Below, in pieces: positions 12,433-23,432 of a stretch of 64,000 bases of DNA; the stretch's first letter is position 1; every line of letters starts with the position of its first letter. The DNA lies in NCBI GenBank assembly GCA_037954235.1, contig JBBMOA010000013.1, positions 11,639,001 to 11,703,000 on the forward strand, given 5' to 3'. The stretch is from Aulostomus chinensis (lineage: Eukaryota > Chordata > Actinopteri > Syngnathiformes > Aulostomidae). Under the pieces are notes generated by a model. It was not told where the DNA came from. It saw only the letters and a list, made by a program, of their open reading frames with translations, and ran no database searches. A program made the position numbers and the translations under genes.

Positions 12433-14412
12433 AAAGCCAAGCCAGAAAGAAAGATTTATCTGAATGCTGATGATAAGGGCTCATAACTACAGTTTATGAC
12501 AAATAATCATCATTAAAGGTTGACAGGCTAATGTTGTCTGTGTAATAATCTCAGCTAGTTTACCGCAACATTATGTTCTTCTTTAGAAACAGATCGTGGT
12601 TGTGAGTGTGGCTCCTCCTCTCAGGGTCACTGTCAGGTTCAGGAATCTTTGGGGAATCTTCTTGAGTCAGGGCAGAAGCATTCACCAGCTTGTTTCCTGA
12701 TTATCGATTTTTATCTGAACAAGCCTCTCTAATACACATATCCACTAGATGTGTTTTTGTGAACCCTTAGACTGAAAGTACAAATCTAACACCCCCACCC
12801 AAAAAAAGAACAAAGAGAGAGAGAGAGAGATGGAGCGACCCATTCAGCATCAACAGAATCTAATTAAACTTTTCAAACCCTATAAAACACACACGTGTCA
12901 GAGAAAAGAGCCAAAGTGAACGCACCACTGAGCGCTAGTGTTGACGGATGGAATGGAGACCATATTGATTGAACTGGGGTTATTTCAGTGGGCCGGTCGA
13001 ATCAGGTTTTTAAGGCTTGGACAGCCAAGACCACCCGGTTTACTGCACTGACATGGAATTTTACTGTAATTTAACAGCTTTTTCTTCCCCGGATCTAAAG
13101 TGCATCCACCACTTTCTAGCAGAAGTAACCCATCGCACTGGAGTGAGGTAATGAACTAGTTACTGTTGAGGGTACTGGGTGAATAACTAGCTTACTACCG
13201 AGTGCCGGAGCACACCTGGAGAGAAAGTAAAGTCCTATGTCAATTCATTGTTGCAACTTTTACAAGTCCAACACACAGTCGGAGCAATGGGGAACCAAAA
13301 ATGTGTTTGCGCTTTTAAAATATTTACAGACGTCACCCTCTGCGATAGCTGTATCATGGGTGCGACGGTTCAGAAATGTTTTTGTATAGAATTTTATTTC
13401 CACAGTTTTGGTTAATACAATGTAACAGGGAAAAAAATACTCGCATAGAGCTGAAATGAGTAAATGCCATAAAAAATTTCGGTATATTCAAACATTTATG
13501 GTTGCCATTGCACCAGTGCTAATATTCTTCTCTGTCTTTCTAGACGTTAACAGAACTGGCAAGCATCCGGTGCAGCGTTATGGATATGAAAAATATGGCG
13601 GTTTGTGTGCAAATGAAATCCAAGCTGTGTATTGAACTGTTTATTTTTTGTTTTGTTTTTTTACGGTTTGGTTTTGCATCCTAAATTTGTAATGCAAAAT
13701 GCAATGTTGGCCATGGCAACATGTATGACCTGTGCTAACACCTGGTCCAACACCAAATATGTCTTAAAGTTGCACTGCAGTCAACACGTCCCCTCCAGTA
13801 TTTCTGTTGCTAGAGAGAAAATAAAAAGTACTCTTGGGCCCTAGCACTGAATACAAAGTACCAGTTCAGTTCATGCTACGTGCTACTACCTTACAATGAT
13901 TGTTACAAAAACTATTAAAAATAATGATGCATACCCATTTACAATGGCAGGAATAAATTAAGTCTACTGCATTCTGCTGTCATTTATAGTCACAGCTGCA
14001 CTGGTGCCAGCAGTCTTTGCACAGTCAGACGCATGAAACTTTGTTTTCAAAAACTTGCGGTTCACTGGCAAATTAAGTCTTGGTTTTTTTTTGTTTCGGC
14101 TATGCGTGCCTAATAAATATGTATCAAACAACATAAAACAGGAGCCTTTTTTAGTATTTGCTAAAACAAAAAAAGCATCTTTAAGTATTATTATGTAATG
14201 GGCTGCAGAAGCTCTAAATCACCATCATTCGTACTGTAGCAAGGAGATTTTCAGCTGCTGCTCAGAGCTTAAACAAGCTCAAACTCTTTATCCCTCAGGA
14301 TTGTTGCTTTAGGCAAAGCTTTTCATTTGTATCATTCCCCTCAACATCTTTGAGGGTTGAGGAGTCTGTGAGAAACCGTGAGAGGGAAACTGTTAATGGA
14401 ACAACACCACAA

Positions 14413-14431
14413 GGGGGGGGGGGGGGGGGGG
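14413..14431. repeat. Poly-G (19)
   Basis: A pure run of 19 G, the longest G/C homopolymer in the window and a likely site of sequencing or assembly length error. Confidence 0.95.
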
Positions 14432-14835
14432 TAACGGATACCAAAGTTACACTGACAAACAAAATCCAGGAGCTCTCCCTTGTGCGTTCACTCCACCATC
14501 TTCAAACAGAATAATGCTTTTCATAGTCTTACCAGTTTTCACAAAAAATGACACCCGAACCCAAAACTGCACGAACGTAATTGAAACCAATGGAGCCTGC
14601 GTGAGTGACAGCACAGTTGTGACATGTCCACCTTTTGTCATCGCACTCACAAAGGAGTGACACAAACTATACAAGACGGAAATACAGCCCTATTTCAAAC
14701 TTAACTACTGCTGTGACTTCTGTTCTGCTCTTCGGCTATGAGGAGAAAGCTGCCGAAGCTTAAATCACTCGCCATGCCTCAAAGTCACACACAGCTGTGG
14801 GTTTCCAAAAAGAAAAAACACATCCCAAAAATCAT

Positions 14836-14894
14836 GTTTTTTTTGTTTTTGTTTTATTGGGGTAAAAAAAAAAAAGAAAAGAAAAAGAAAAACA
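14836..14894. repeat. T-rich tract adjoining an A-rich tract
   Basis: A T-rich stretch with G interruptions is followed, after TTGGGGT, by a 12-A run and (GAAAA)-like sequence. The overlapping frame giving poly-Phe then poly-Lys is low complexity. Confidence 0.8.
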
Positions 14895-15640
14895 GTGCAG
14901 ACACAGGAGTGGACAGGTTGGCACACACACCTATCAAAGCGTCAGTGTGGTCAAACGTGAGTTCATTGGTAAACCAGATCAGAAAGTCCTGCCTGCTGCA
15001 TGTTAATTCCAAACCCTGAAGAGCAGATGGATTAAAATGTTGGCACAGAGAGCTCTTTATCTAAATACGGAAGCCAAGTGTAGATTTTCCTTCAGATTGT
15101 GCTTTTAACACCTTCCTTTTGTGTGTGTGTTTTTTTTGTCTACATGAACGAAAAGCTATTGTAGATATATAAAATAAAAAGCAACCGAGTGGGCATTCGC
15201 AAGTCCCTGTTTACCGAGGAACCCAGTCATTCAGTTGTCAGGCTGTGAATGGGCGGTTTTTAATTTGCAGATCACTCCTGAATCACACCACATCAGTGCC
15301 ATGCATGTTTATGACACTGATGATGGAGGCGGCAATGAGGGGTGAGGGGTGGGGGGTTGCAACACAAATGTGAGAAAAACAAACAGGTCTCCAAGGTGAT
15401 CTGGAAGATTTCTGAGACTGAAACCAATGTGCTTAGCATGACACTGGCAGGCTAAATAGGTTGGAAGATGAGCCAAGAGCTTGACAGAGCACAGTAATCA
15501 TTGGCAATTTGCAAACGTTAGCTTCACCGTGCAAATACTTTACATAATAATCGACCAAGTCATACTAGACACACACACACACACGTGGGGAAATAAAAAA
15601 ATCAAACAATAGGTGGTAACAGCCCAATTTGTGATGGTTT

Positions 15641-15650
15641 GGCATGTACC
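15641..15650 (-). promoter_or_regulatory. Splice donor of the unc5 exon
   Basis: On the minus strand the exon ends ACAG and the intron begins GTACATGCC. The junction splits a codon after its first base (G), which fits the conserved glycine at this point in UNC5 proteins. Positions +4 to +6 (CAT) depart from the consensus AGT, so the donor looks weak by sequence. Read-through would continue about three dozen codons to a stop near 15540. Confidence 0.75.
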
Positions 15651-15865
15651 TGTAGCCGGGTCCACGTTCCGCTCAATCAAGTGGTCGTCCTGGTGAACCC
15701 ACTCGCCGTTACACTTGAAGTAGATCTGGGTAGCCGGAGTGGAGCGGCAGGTCAAAGTCACAGGTTTGTTTTTCACGATGTACTCATCCTCAGGTTCTAC
15801 CAGGAAGTGAGGTAACAGATCAGAGAAGGCGGCAGGAAGCGTTGCTGTGGCGGCATGCTCTGAAC
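15650..15865 (-). CDS. unc5a: UNC5-family netrin receptor, internal exon (N-terminal Ig1 half), probably UNC5A
   Basis: UNC5 proteins are single-pass neuronal receptors for netrin that mediate axon repulsion and act as dependence receptors. They carry two Ig domains, two thrombospondin repeats, a membrane segment, ZU5 and a death domain. This exon gives 71 whole codons plus 2 nt at its start and 1 nt at its end (216 bp, phase 1 at both ends). Visible hallmarks in order are DLLPHFLVEPED (exon residues 15-26), YIVKNKPV (28-35), PATQIYFKCNGEWVHQ (43-58) and DHLIER (60-65). Cysteines at residues 39 and 51 have the 12-residue spacing of the two N-terminal Ig1 cysteines; their partners (the WCQC motif) belong to the next exon. 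The flanks are TTTTTCAAG before the exon and ACAG|GTACAT after it. From memory, LLPHFLVEPED and the IER after DH fit UNC5A best, while CR and ATG resemble UNC5B, so the paralogue is probable. The signal-peptide exon and exon 3 were not found here. Confidence 0.93.
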
Positions 15866-15869
15866 CTTG

Positions 15870-15934
<65 letters not shown>

Positions 15935-15940
15935 AGAAGG
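15866..15940 (-). promoter_or_regulatory. Splice acceptor of the unc5 exon, with a (CT)n polypyrimidine tract
   Basis: Read on the minus strand, the exon is preceded by CAAG|GT, then TTTTT, then an uninterrupted (CT)n run that is the complement of the plus-strand (AG)n at 15874-15930. No AG dinucleotide lies inside the tract on the minus strand. Just upstream, the complement of 15931-15940 reads CCTTCTAAAA, a plausible but unproven branch-point sequence about 68 nt from the AG. The acceptor is directly supported by where the UNC5 homology stops. Confidence 0.8.
15874..15930. repeat. (AG)n microsatellite inside the unc5 splice acceptor
   Basis: A pure 57-nt AG run (about 28 units). On the coding (minus) strand it is (CT)n and forms nearly all of the polypyrimidine tract of the exon that ends at 15865. 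Confidence 0.97.
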
Positions 15941-16413
15941 ATGCCAAACATGAAGCTTTCAAGTTTTCAAGTTGTCCCAAACGCAAGACGCCTGGACCAC
16001 TGAGTGAAAACGCAGCAGACAAATACAGTACATCTAATGCAGCAAGAGTGTCCTTGGTGAATTCAAACTGGTACATATGAATATGTAAGAGGCAGAAGAA
16101 GACAGATGGACAGACGGAGTGAAAAGGAGACAGAAGCAGCGTTGGCAGTGACAGAGTTTGGCCTCGTGTGCTCTTGGCTGGATCGGATGGGAAGTAAAGT
16201 CCATGTCGTTACTCCAGCTCTTAATCACGGTCCTTTAAAATCACTGCTGATGGACTGGCGGACATAAATCCCTCCTGAGTGACTGGGACTCTTCACACAG
16301 TGTTATACGACTCCTCAACCGGGACTCTCACTCTGCCCAAATCAGGCAAGACAGGGGCAAGAATTAGGGGGTTTGGCTATGACTGACAGCCAACCATCCA
16401 GCTAAAGTCACAT

Positions 16414-16415
<2 letters not shown>

Positions 16416-16487
<72 letters not shown>

Positions 16488-16694
16488 CATATATACACAT
16501 ATATACATATATATATATATAAATATATATATACATACATATATATATATATATATACACACACACAATATATATACATATATATAGTATATATATACAC
16601 ACACACACACACATATATGTATATATATATATATATATACACACACAATATATATACATATATATAGTATATATATACACACACACACACACAC

Positions 16695-16791
<97 letters not shown>
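16416..16791. repeat. TA/CA compound satellite with an 80-bp higher-order repeat
   Basis: 376 bp made almost wholly of (TA)n, (CA)n and TACATA blocks. A composite block containing CAATATATATACATATATATAG begins at 16567 and again at 16647, a period of exactly 80 bp. The TA blocks are self-complementary and could extrude cruciforms. All reading frames here (poly-Ile-Tyr) are artefacts. It lies about 550 bp upstream of the unc5 exon on the coding strand. Confidence 0.95.
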
Positions 16792-16792
<1 letters not shown>

Positions 16793-17619
16793 TAGATGGC
16801 ATTCTAAATCCTCCAAAGTATATAGTAGGAGGACAAGAAAAAGGTATCTCTGCTTTGTGTAAATAAAAAGTTTTCATCTCGCTGAAAAATGCTCAACAGA
16901 AACACTGAATGACACAAGGCCTGCCTGCAGCGCATACATCCTGCCTCCACAAACACGGCCTCCCTCTCTCTCTCTAAACACATCAGCCTTGTGGTGGGAG
17001 TAGAAAGAGGACGCAGAACCAAGTCGAAAAGAGGGAAATAACCTCTTTACACCAGCAACACTCAGGGGAGAGCAGTAAATCCCGAAATCAAACTGCTTTA
17101 AAAGGAGTGTAATATTAATTTACTGCCCTGAATCTAATATGGCTGACGGAGTACGCTTTAACAACCGCCTCCATCACTCCCTGTGCTGCAGGAGAGGACG
17201 GGAGGCCGCATCTCTCATAATGAAACAGCAAAACTAGTGATGACCTTTCTTTCCTCTCCTCCTTCAGCCATCCTTCTCATCATCCTTGAAGCTCGCAGAT
17301 GTTGGGGTCAGGGTTATTATTACATCACATCGTACCAACCAATCTCAGCAGAAAGACACTTTACTGTCAGTTCCTCCCCCACGACACATATTAATGTCTC
17401 CCTTTCTTCTCCCCACTTTTTGTTACCCCTGTGTGCTGAGTTGCTAATTCATCAGGATGAGATACAGTGAAGCACGCCGCCGCCGCTGAACCCCATTAAT
17501 GTATCGTGTACATATTTAAGTCTTAATGAAAACTAAATGTTCTGTGTCCAATGACGGACATACATCACTTGCTGACATTTTACACCATTTTCTAGAGAAC
17601 ATTTTCTTACTGGAACACA

Positions 17620-17920
17620 TTTGCAGAGAATGTCATTAATACAGCAGCTTTCTATTCAGTCCAACTGCCTGGTGTTATTTACAATCAGTGTGTGTTTTTC
17701 ATCTCATGGATAAGGTCACCATGAATGGTGGGCCTAATTGCTCTAACTGAGAGCCAAAACTTTGCTAATAAACATTGTGGGACCAAGAGGTCAGGCTGCG
17801 TGGATGTGAGTTGGGCCTAATGATGGAGGCTTCTTCTAATGGGCCAGCTTCCAACTTTGTGGCCATGGCCATTAGCCGGCTGCGGTGACCCTCTGTACTC
17901 CCCGCAGATAGAAGACAGCA
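17620..17920. other. Unique sequence block, candidate conserved non-coding element
   Basis: The block is free of simple repeats, dense in TAAT-type cores, and includes near-palindromic GGCCATGGCC. It sits about 2 kb upstream of the exon on the coding strand. Calling it conserved is inference from texture only; no comparison was possible. Confidence 0.2.
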
Positions 17921-18172
17921 GCTTACTAAAACAGTGGGCGAGACTCACCTCACACCTGCCAGGTTAATGATTTCATAGAGGACAGATGATGTTGAAAGAG
18001 AGAGCGAAACCGACGCCACCTGAGACACGGAGCAGTCCCGAGAACGGCTTGATGAACTCCTGATGCTGTTAACTCACCGTTGGCTTCTCATTTGCCAGAG
18101 GTCACATTCAACATGAACTCTCAACTTCTGATGATGTTTCCAATTTGTGTTTGTGTGTGTCCTCGCTTGTGT

Positions 18173-18196
18173 GCGGCGGCGGCGGTGGTGGGGGTT
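18173..18196. repeat. Short (GGC)n / GGT tract
   Basis: Four or five GGC units followed by GGTGGTGGGGG. No signal-peptide frame on the minus strand accompanies it, so it is not taken as a first exon. A small (CA)n lies at 18391-18407 and a T-rich run at 19003-19030. The rest of 17921-20160 is unique. Confidence 0.8.
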
Positions 18197-20157
18197 TAGT
18201 CTTCCGTTTTAGTACATGCACTTTAGGTTAATGAGGTTAAACACGTAATTTCTTTAGAGAAGTAAATTGTCATTTTATGAGAGGGCATTCTAGTCACGCG
18301 CTGCTTTATATCAAACTCATAATAGAGGGCTGATGCGTAGTAAATTGGCTTAGATTATTGTCACGACACAATGTACTTCAAAGTCAACGTGCACACACAC
18401 ACACACATCAGGAGTATCAACCACTTAACAGACTTCTAGCGGGTCAATGCACAAATCAAATAGACATACAGCTGCATTATGGGTTCCGCATTGGATCCCG
18501 CTGAATGTGATTGGCTGAAGCTGCCATTAATCGTCAAGTGAATCCATTGCCAGATTGTTGTGTACACACACAAACATCAAACACGGGGTGCTAAACATCT
18601 CCCCCGTTGATCAGGGGGCCAATGAAGCTGATTTAATTGACAGAATATTGCTGAATGTGTAACTACCCAATAACCGTGATAGAACTTTATGGCTGTCTGT
18701 ATAGTTCTGCATAGGAAAACCTATAATTCTTGCAGAAAAGAAAGGGTAAAGATATTATATCTGTCTGCAGCTGCTTCCCCCACCACCCCTCCAGAGACGA
18801 TTCGACTGACCTAAAACACACAACCACATCAACAAGGGTGCACCAGCTGTCAGTGAGTCGAGCCATGATGTCCGCAGCAGATTTCCTCTGCTCAGCTGAC
18901 CATGTCAACTCCCCAGTGAGGCCCCGGCCGCGTCCGCAGGAGGAGGAGATGATAAAGTGGTAATAATGCAGCAATCAAAAACACTCCGGAAAGAATACAG
19001 CACTTTTTTTTTTCTTTTCTTTTTTTTTTTACAATCTACCTCCAGTATTTCACACAAAAAAATTTGTTCTTTACTGGTTAACTCAGAGTTGCCCAAGGGT
19101 TTGGTTTGGCCTGCAAGGTATATAAAAAAATAACAGCCGTAATATTAAAAAAAATTAAACACTGATTGTCACCATACTATCCTGCAAATTTGACATTCAA
19201 AGAAAAAGCTAGAACTCCCCTGGTCTAACTTGGGGTGCATCTTATTTTGAAATTAGAAGTATTCCTTTGTTTATTCTTACTCACCATCAGCTCACACAAA
19301 CTCTTAAGTTCTGTCATCAACATCTATAACACAAGCATTTATTTCTTTTAATTCCACTCCTCATCTACTCAGAGAAGAAAATTGCTGGATGCATCTCAGC
19401 TTGTTAGCCAGAGTGAGAATCATAGCTGGAGAGAAAATCCCCCTCTTTTGTGTTCCTCCCTCATGGCACCAACACATACTGTGCCCTTTGGAGCCAATTA
19501 CTATTTTTTTTTTATTTTTATTTTTTACAACGTCATGTCCCTAAAGAAAAGCATCATTGAGCAATCACAGGGCATAATTTACATCACAGTGATGAAGAGC
19601 AGCTATAACACGTGTTTTATGACACCATCAGTGCCTTACAATGTCCTCTGAAATTAATTCCATTAAAATTACTATCCAGAATAATCAAGCACTTCATGTT
19701 TAGCTGCAATAAACAGCGGAGCGGATTTTAAAACTTGTCACAACCATTTTGTTGGCTCTCTGGCTGCTTTTAAGTAAATGAGTGTGTTTTTATTGAGTAA
19801 TCACTCTGAATATTGTTCATTACATGTTGGTGCAGGAAACAGCGGCCGTGTTCATATATCGTTGCAAATATGATGAATAATCCCGTGACAATATTAACAC
19901 AGTGATCAAACACAGCAAAAGGAAACGGCGATGGGTTGTGTGTAAAAGACTCTATCATAAATAGGCAGCGTGAACATATATAATCTGGGGCGCGTACAGC
20001 TGACTGATGTATGTTTGTCCCCAGATGACAAATATTTACTCCTCAACATGTCTGAAATTCAGAATGCATTTTTCAATGAGACAAGCGTGCATTCCTTCAA
20101 GCACACGTTCTCATCCTCTGTCAGACATGTATACATACACATTTGGAGAGGGGGGGG

Positions 20158-20160
<3 letters not shown>

Positions 20161-20188
<28 letters not shown>
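20161..20188. repeat. (CA)n microsatellite
   Basis: Fourteen CA units, 18 bp before the SINE's upstream target-site duplication. Confidence 0.95.
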
Positions 20189-20189
<1 letters not shown>

Positions 20190-20205
20190 GCACTTTTGCT
20201 TGGAG

Positions 20206-20589
20206 TGGAAAAAGTGGGCAGCACGGTGGTGCAGTGGTCAGCACTGTCACCTCACAGCAAGAAGGTTCCAGGTTTGAGCCCCGGCTCCATCACAGGATCT
20301 TTCTGTGTGAGTCTGCATGTTCTCCCTGTTCCTGTGTGGGTTCTCTCTGGTACTCCAGCTTCCTCCCACAGTCCAAAGACATCAAGAGGGGACGAGGCTG
20401 ATTGATACTCTAAATTGACTGTAGGTGTGACTGTGAGTGTGAATGGTTGTCTGTCTCTATGTGTTGGCCCTGTGATGGACTGGTGAACCCTGCCTCTCGC
20501 CTGAAGGTTGCTGGGATAGACTCCAGCCCCCCGAGACGCTTAACAGGATAAGCGGAAGAAATTGAATGGATGTACGGATGGAAAAAGTG
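20206..20589 (+). mobile_element. tRNA-headed teleost SINE, full length with target-site duplication
   Basis: The element body spans about 20217-20578 (362 bp) and is bracketed by a perfect 11-bp direct repeat, TGGAAAAAGTG, at 20206-20216 and 20579-20589. The head has an RNA polymerase III A box (TGGTGCAGTGG, 20227-20237) and a B box (GGTTTGAGCC, 20271-20280) 33 nt apart. The body contains phrases familiar from high-copy fish elements, such as CTGCATGTTCTCCCTG, TTCCTCCCACAGTCCAAAGA and GCTGGGATAGACTCCAGC. The tail is TGAATGGATG-like. It has no coding capacity; frames across it are accidental. It lies antisense to unc5 transcription. The intact duplication argues for a fairly recent insertion. 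The family name is not assigned. Confidence 0.9.
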
Positions 20590-21649
20590 CCGGTACTTCC
20601 TTGAATCAAATGGTGCCATGTGTATCTGCAAATATCATGTTGAAAATCTATATCAGATAAAAAAAATACTCTGAGATATCAGCCATGTTGAAGGCATAAA
20701 TCTATTTACTCAAAGGGACGATTCTTTGCCAGACTGTTCATTTTCTAATATCATATATTACATTATTAAATTTCTTGTGTTTATTTAAGGTTGTATTAAT
20801 GCCAGCACTGTCGGCCCACCCAGCTCCCAAACAGCACAAAGTGTGAATCCACACGCAACAAAGTTCATCCAGAACCAGGACTGAATGCTAACCTGCAGCA
20901 GCATGCTAACATTAGCGCCACTCCTAGCATTGAGGAGTTTGTTTGGTGCAGCAAAAACACCTGCAGCTAAAATGCAGACAATAACTATAAATAGCCTGAT
21001 TTAGGTCATTTACTTACATTTGTCAATAAACACTTTGTATTGCACCGAAGCTAACATCAGATCAGTGCCTCTGGGTAATGCAGTTCATATAGTACTGTCA
21101 GCGCCTGAGAATGTGGGTATGCACGACAAAGTAACACTAAACTTAGAGTAAGAAGAAGTGCTGGAGAGTGCAGGCAAGGATTGGATTGTTAATGTGGTAG
21201 TTCTGGCCAATGGGTGTGTGTCTGGGTGTATGGGGGTGTGTATCTGGGTGTATGGGGGGTGTTCTGCTAACCATGGCAGCCCAGTTAGACCATCCTCATA
21301 ATTGTCATAGCAAGTCTAGAGACTACCATCACCCACCCTCCACCCCCAGAACAGAAAGAAAAATCTTCAGTCTAATGGTGGTTTGATAAGAAATAAAATA
21401 ACAGATGCTCGTGCAACAGATATCCTGCTAGCCTTTACAGTGCTAACACTATCAAGTGGAGAACAAAAGGACTTGCTTCGCAGAGGCAGGCTGAATCCTC
21501 CAGAGAGGAGGCGTCAAAGACAAGGCCGAGCAACGAGAGGACTACCACTCCGCTGGACCTAGCTGTAGCACTACCAACTGTTACTGGTTGAGAAGTGTCA
21601 TTCTCTCTCTTGTCCAGTATTAAAAATGAATTTAGGACAAAGATGATGC

Positions 21650-21669
21650 AAAAAAAAAAAAAAAAAAAA
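21650..21669. repeat. Poly-A (about 20)
   Basis: A homopolymer preceded by GATGATGC. I looked for a retroelement body upstream (20.8-21.65 kb) and recognised none, although the GC-richer block at 21460-21600 differs in texture from its surroundings. Confidence 0.9.
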
Positions 21670-22374
21670 TGCCTCAAGGCACCGTCTGTCTCTCATGGCA
21701 AGTGAGAGCAAACTGACCAACTCGAAGAAGCAGAAATAAGGCATTGCATAAGGTAAAACTATTTTATGGGCAATTTGTCTGGGCTGAATTTTTGTACCGA
21801 CACACTCCAAGCACCTTTACGCATGCAAAAGCAGAAGGTTTGACTTTCTTTCAGTCAGTCAGTGAAAGGGGCAGAATTATGCATCAAAATAAATAATACA
21901 GGTTTACTCAGAGATGCTGAAAGAGCTCTCAAATAAGATGCAATGCACCATGCTGTGTCTTTAAGGTTGGCGTGGAAACAATCAATCACCGGCAGGGAAA
22001 ATTTACTTGTATGGAAACAGCTGAGATGCATTAAATAAAGATGTAGGAGAGATGGCATGCCATGGCAACCCAAACTTCTACACATCACGCTGGTGTCATT
22101 GGTGGAAAGGAGGGGGAGAGACTTTTTTTTTTTGAAGGACAGAGAAAAAAGGAGGGGGCCGAGAAGACGGAGCTGAAGATGTAAATCATTCTCACACATG
22201 ACATGTTATTGCAATCTTCCTCCATTTAAATGAATAGAAAATTGGCTGCTAAGCATGTACATTGATGCAGTGCTGTACATCTGTGCGCATAGATTAATTC
22301 GGAATACTAATATCACGCTGCCTGCAGCGTTCCATGATGAGAATATTTCTGTGACAGATGTGCTCCATAGGTTC

Positions 22375-22392
22375 GGGGGGGGGGGGGGGGGG
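22375..22392. repeat. Poly-G (18)
   Basis: A pure run of 18 G in otherwise unique sequence. Confidence 0.95.
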
Positions 22393-22648
22393 TCACATCA
22401 GCAGCTTTTAGAGCTGCCATCAAAAGCTGGTATATCACCGGTAGTCAAGCGTGCAGCGTTTTGAGTGATTCAACGGTGGTTTTCAGTTCAACACTTCTTT
22501 TCCAAAAAAAAACAAAAACATTGACGCTGTTCGTTGCGTAAATGAGCAACCCTATTAATGAGCGTTAATCCTTTGAACATGAACATTTACACATCTGCTT
22601 ATTCTGCTTTGCGGATTTTTATTTATTAATATTTGCCGTCATCTGAAG

Positions 22649-22665
22649 CGCAGCAGGGGGCCCTA
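22649..22665 (+). promoter_or_regulatory. CTCF-core-like motif, forward
   Basis: GCGCAGCAGGGGGCCCT contains CAGCAGGGGGC, close to the known vertebrate CTCF core (CCASYAGRGGGC type). A single motif match is weak evidence. Confidence 0.3.
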
Positions 22666-23116
22666 CCTTTGCAACTGGTGCCAACATTTCCCACACCTTT
22701 GCTTAGCTTTGCCTTTCAAGACGACGCTACCTTAAAAGCCACATTTGCCTTGAAACCTGCGAAACCATTTTAAGTTTCTGTCAATGCAAAACAGCTGACA
22801 TTTTGAGAGCTGTGTGTAAGTGAAAGAGCTGTGTGCGTGTGTGTATAAATGTCTGAACGTGATGTATGGCAGGACCAGTGTCAGAGAGGGTAAATGTGTG
22901 TACAGCGAAAGAGATTTAGCAGGTGAGAGATGTCTTCGATTTATAGAGTTAGAAAGTGAGTTCTGTGATTCAGACATTCCTGCTCAGAGAAAAAGTTGAC
23001 GCTTTGTGGCACGAGGTCAAAATAAATATCTACGCTCAACTCCTGTGCCACAGGAAATATCTTCTGCATCATTAGATAATCAGGAGGGTTACTCAAAATC
23101 TACCAAGACAATTTGC

Positions 23117-23317
23117 TGTTTGCACGTTCTTCCAGTTTCTATGTTGGTTCTCTCCAGGTGCCTGCAGCTTCCTCCCACACACAAGTTAGGTTAACTGGAG
23201 ACTGAAATTTCCAGTAGACATCAATGTGAGTGTCTCCCAAGGCTTTGATGGACTGGTGATCCACCCGGGATGGACCTACTGTACTCTCACCTGATGCTAG
23301 CTGGGATAAGCTCCAGG
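23117..23317 (+). mobile_element. Decayed SINE fragment, same body family as the 20.2-kb element
   Basis: The landmarks appear in the same order as in the 20.2-kb element: TTTGCACGTTCTTCC, GGTTCTCTCCAGGTG, GCTTCCTCCCACA, AATGTGAGTGT, GATGGACTGGTGA and GCTGGGATAAGCTCCAG. The tRNA-like head and tail are missing, and several internal stretches are deleted or substituted. It lies in the same orientation as the intact copy. No target-site duplication is visible. Confidence 0.75.
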
Positions 23318-23432
23318 GCAGAGGAGGCTACTTTTTGGCTGGAGATCGGCTCGCCTCGGCTTATATTAGCCAACAGTACTCAATGCGTAATGGAGCATGC
23401 CCATCAAAGACCAAGTGCAACAGGCTACCTTT

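Larger units (their letters stand above)
1..15649 (-). other. Probable intron downstream of the unc5 exon (incomplete)
   Basis: This is inferred from the donor at 15650 and from not finding the next UNC5 exon (WCQCVAW and AYVRIAY region) by eye on the minus strand. The stretch holds only repeats and unique non-coding sequence. If the next exon is absent, this intron is longer than 15.6 kb. A short exon with diverged sequence could have been missed. Confidence 0.6.

Noticed and set aside
16364..16877. Three overlapping minus-strand frames of 116-154 codons rich in Ile, Tyr, Cys and Val
   Set aside because: They are translations of the TA/CA satellite, open only because these dinucleotide arrays lack in-frame stops.
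20217..20290. Possible functional tRNA at the SINE head
   Set aside because: The A and B boxes are present, but the arms do not pair into a cloverleaf. It is the head of a SINE.
19970..20405. Frames of 132-143 codons crossing the CA array and the SINE
   Set aside because: The sequence is a non-coding SINE with polymerase III boxes, and the frames run through it and the microsatellite by chance.
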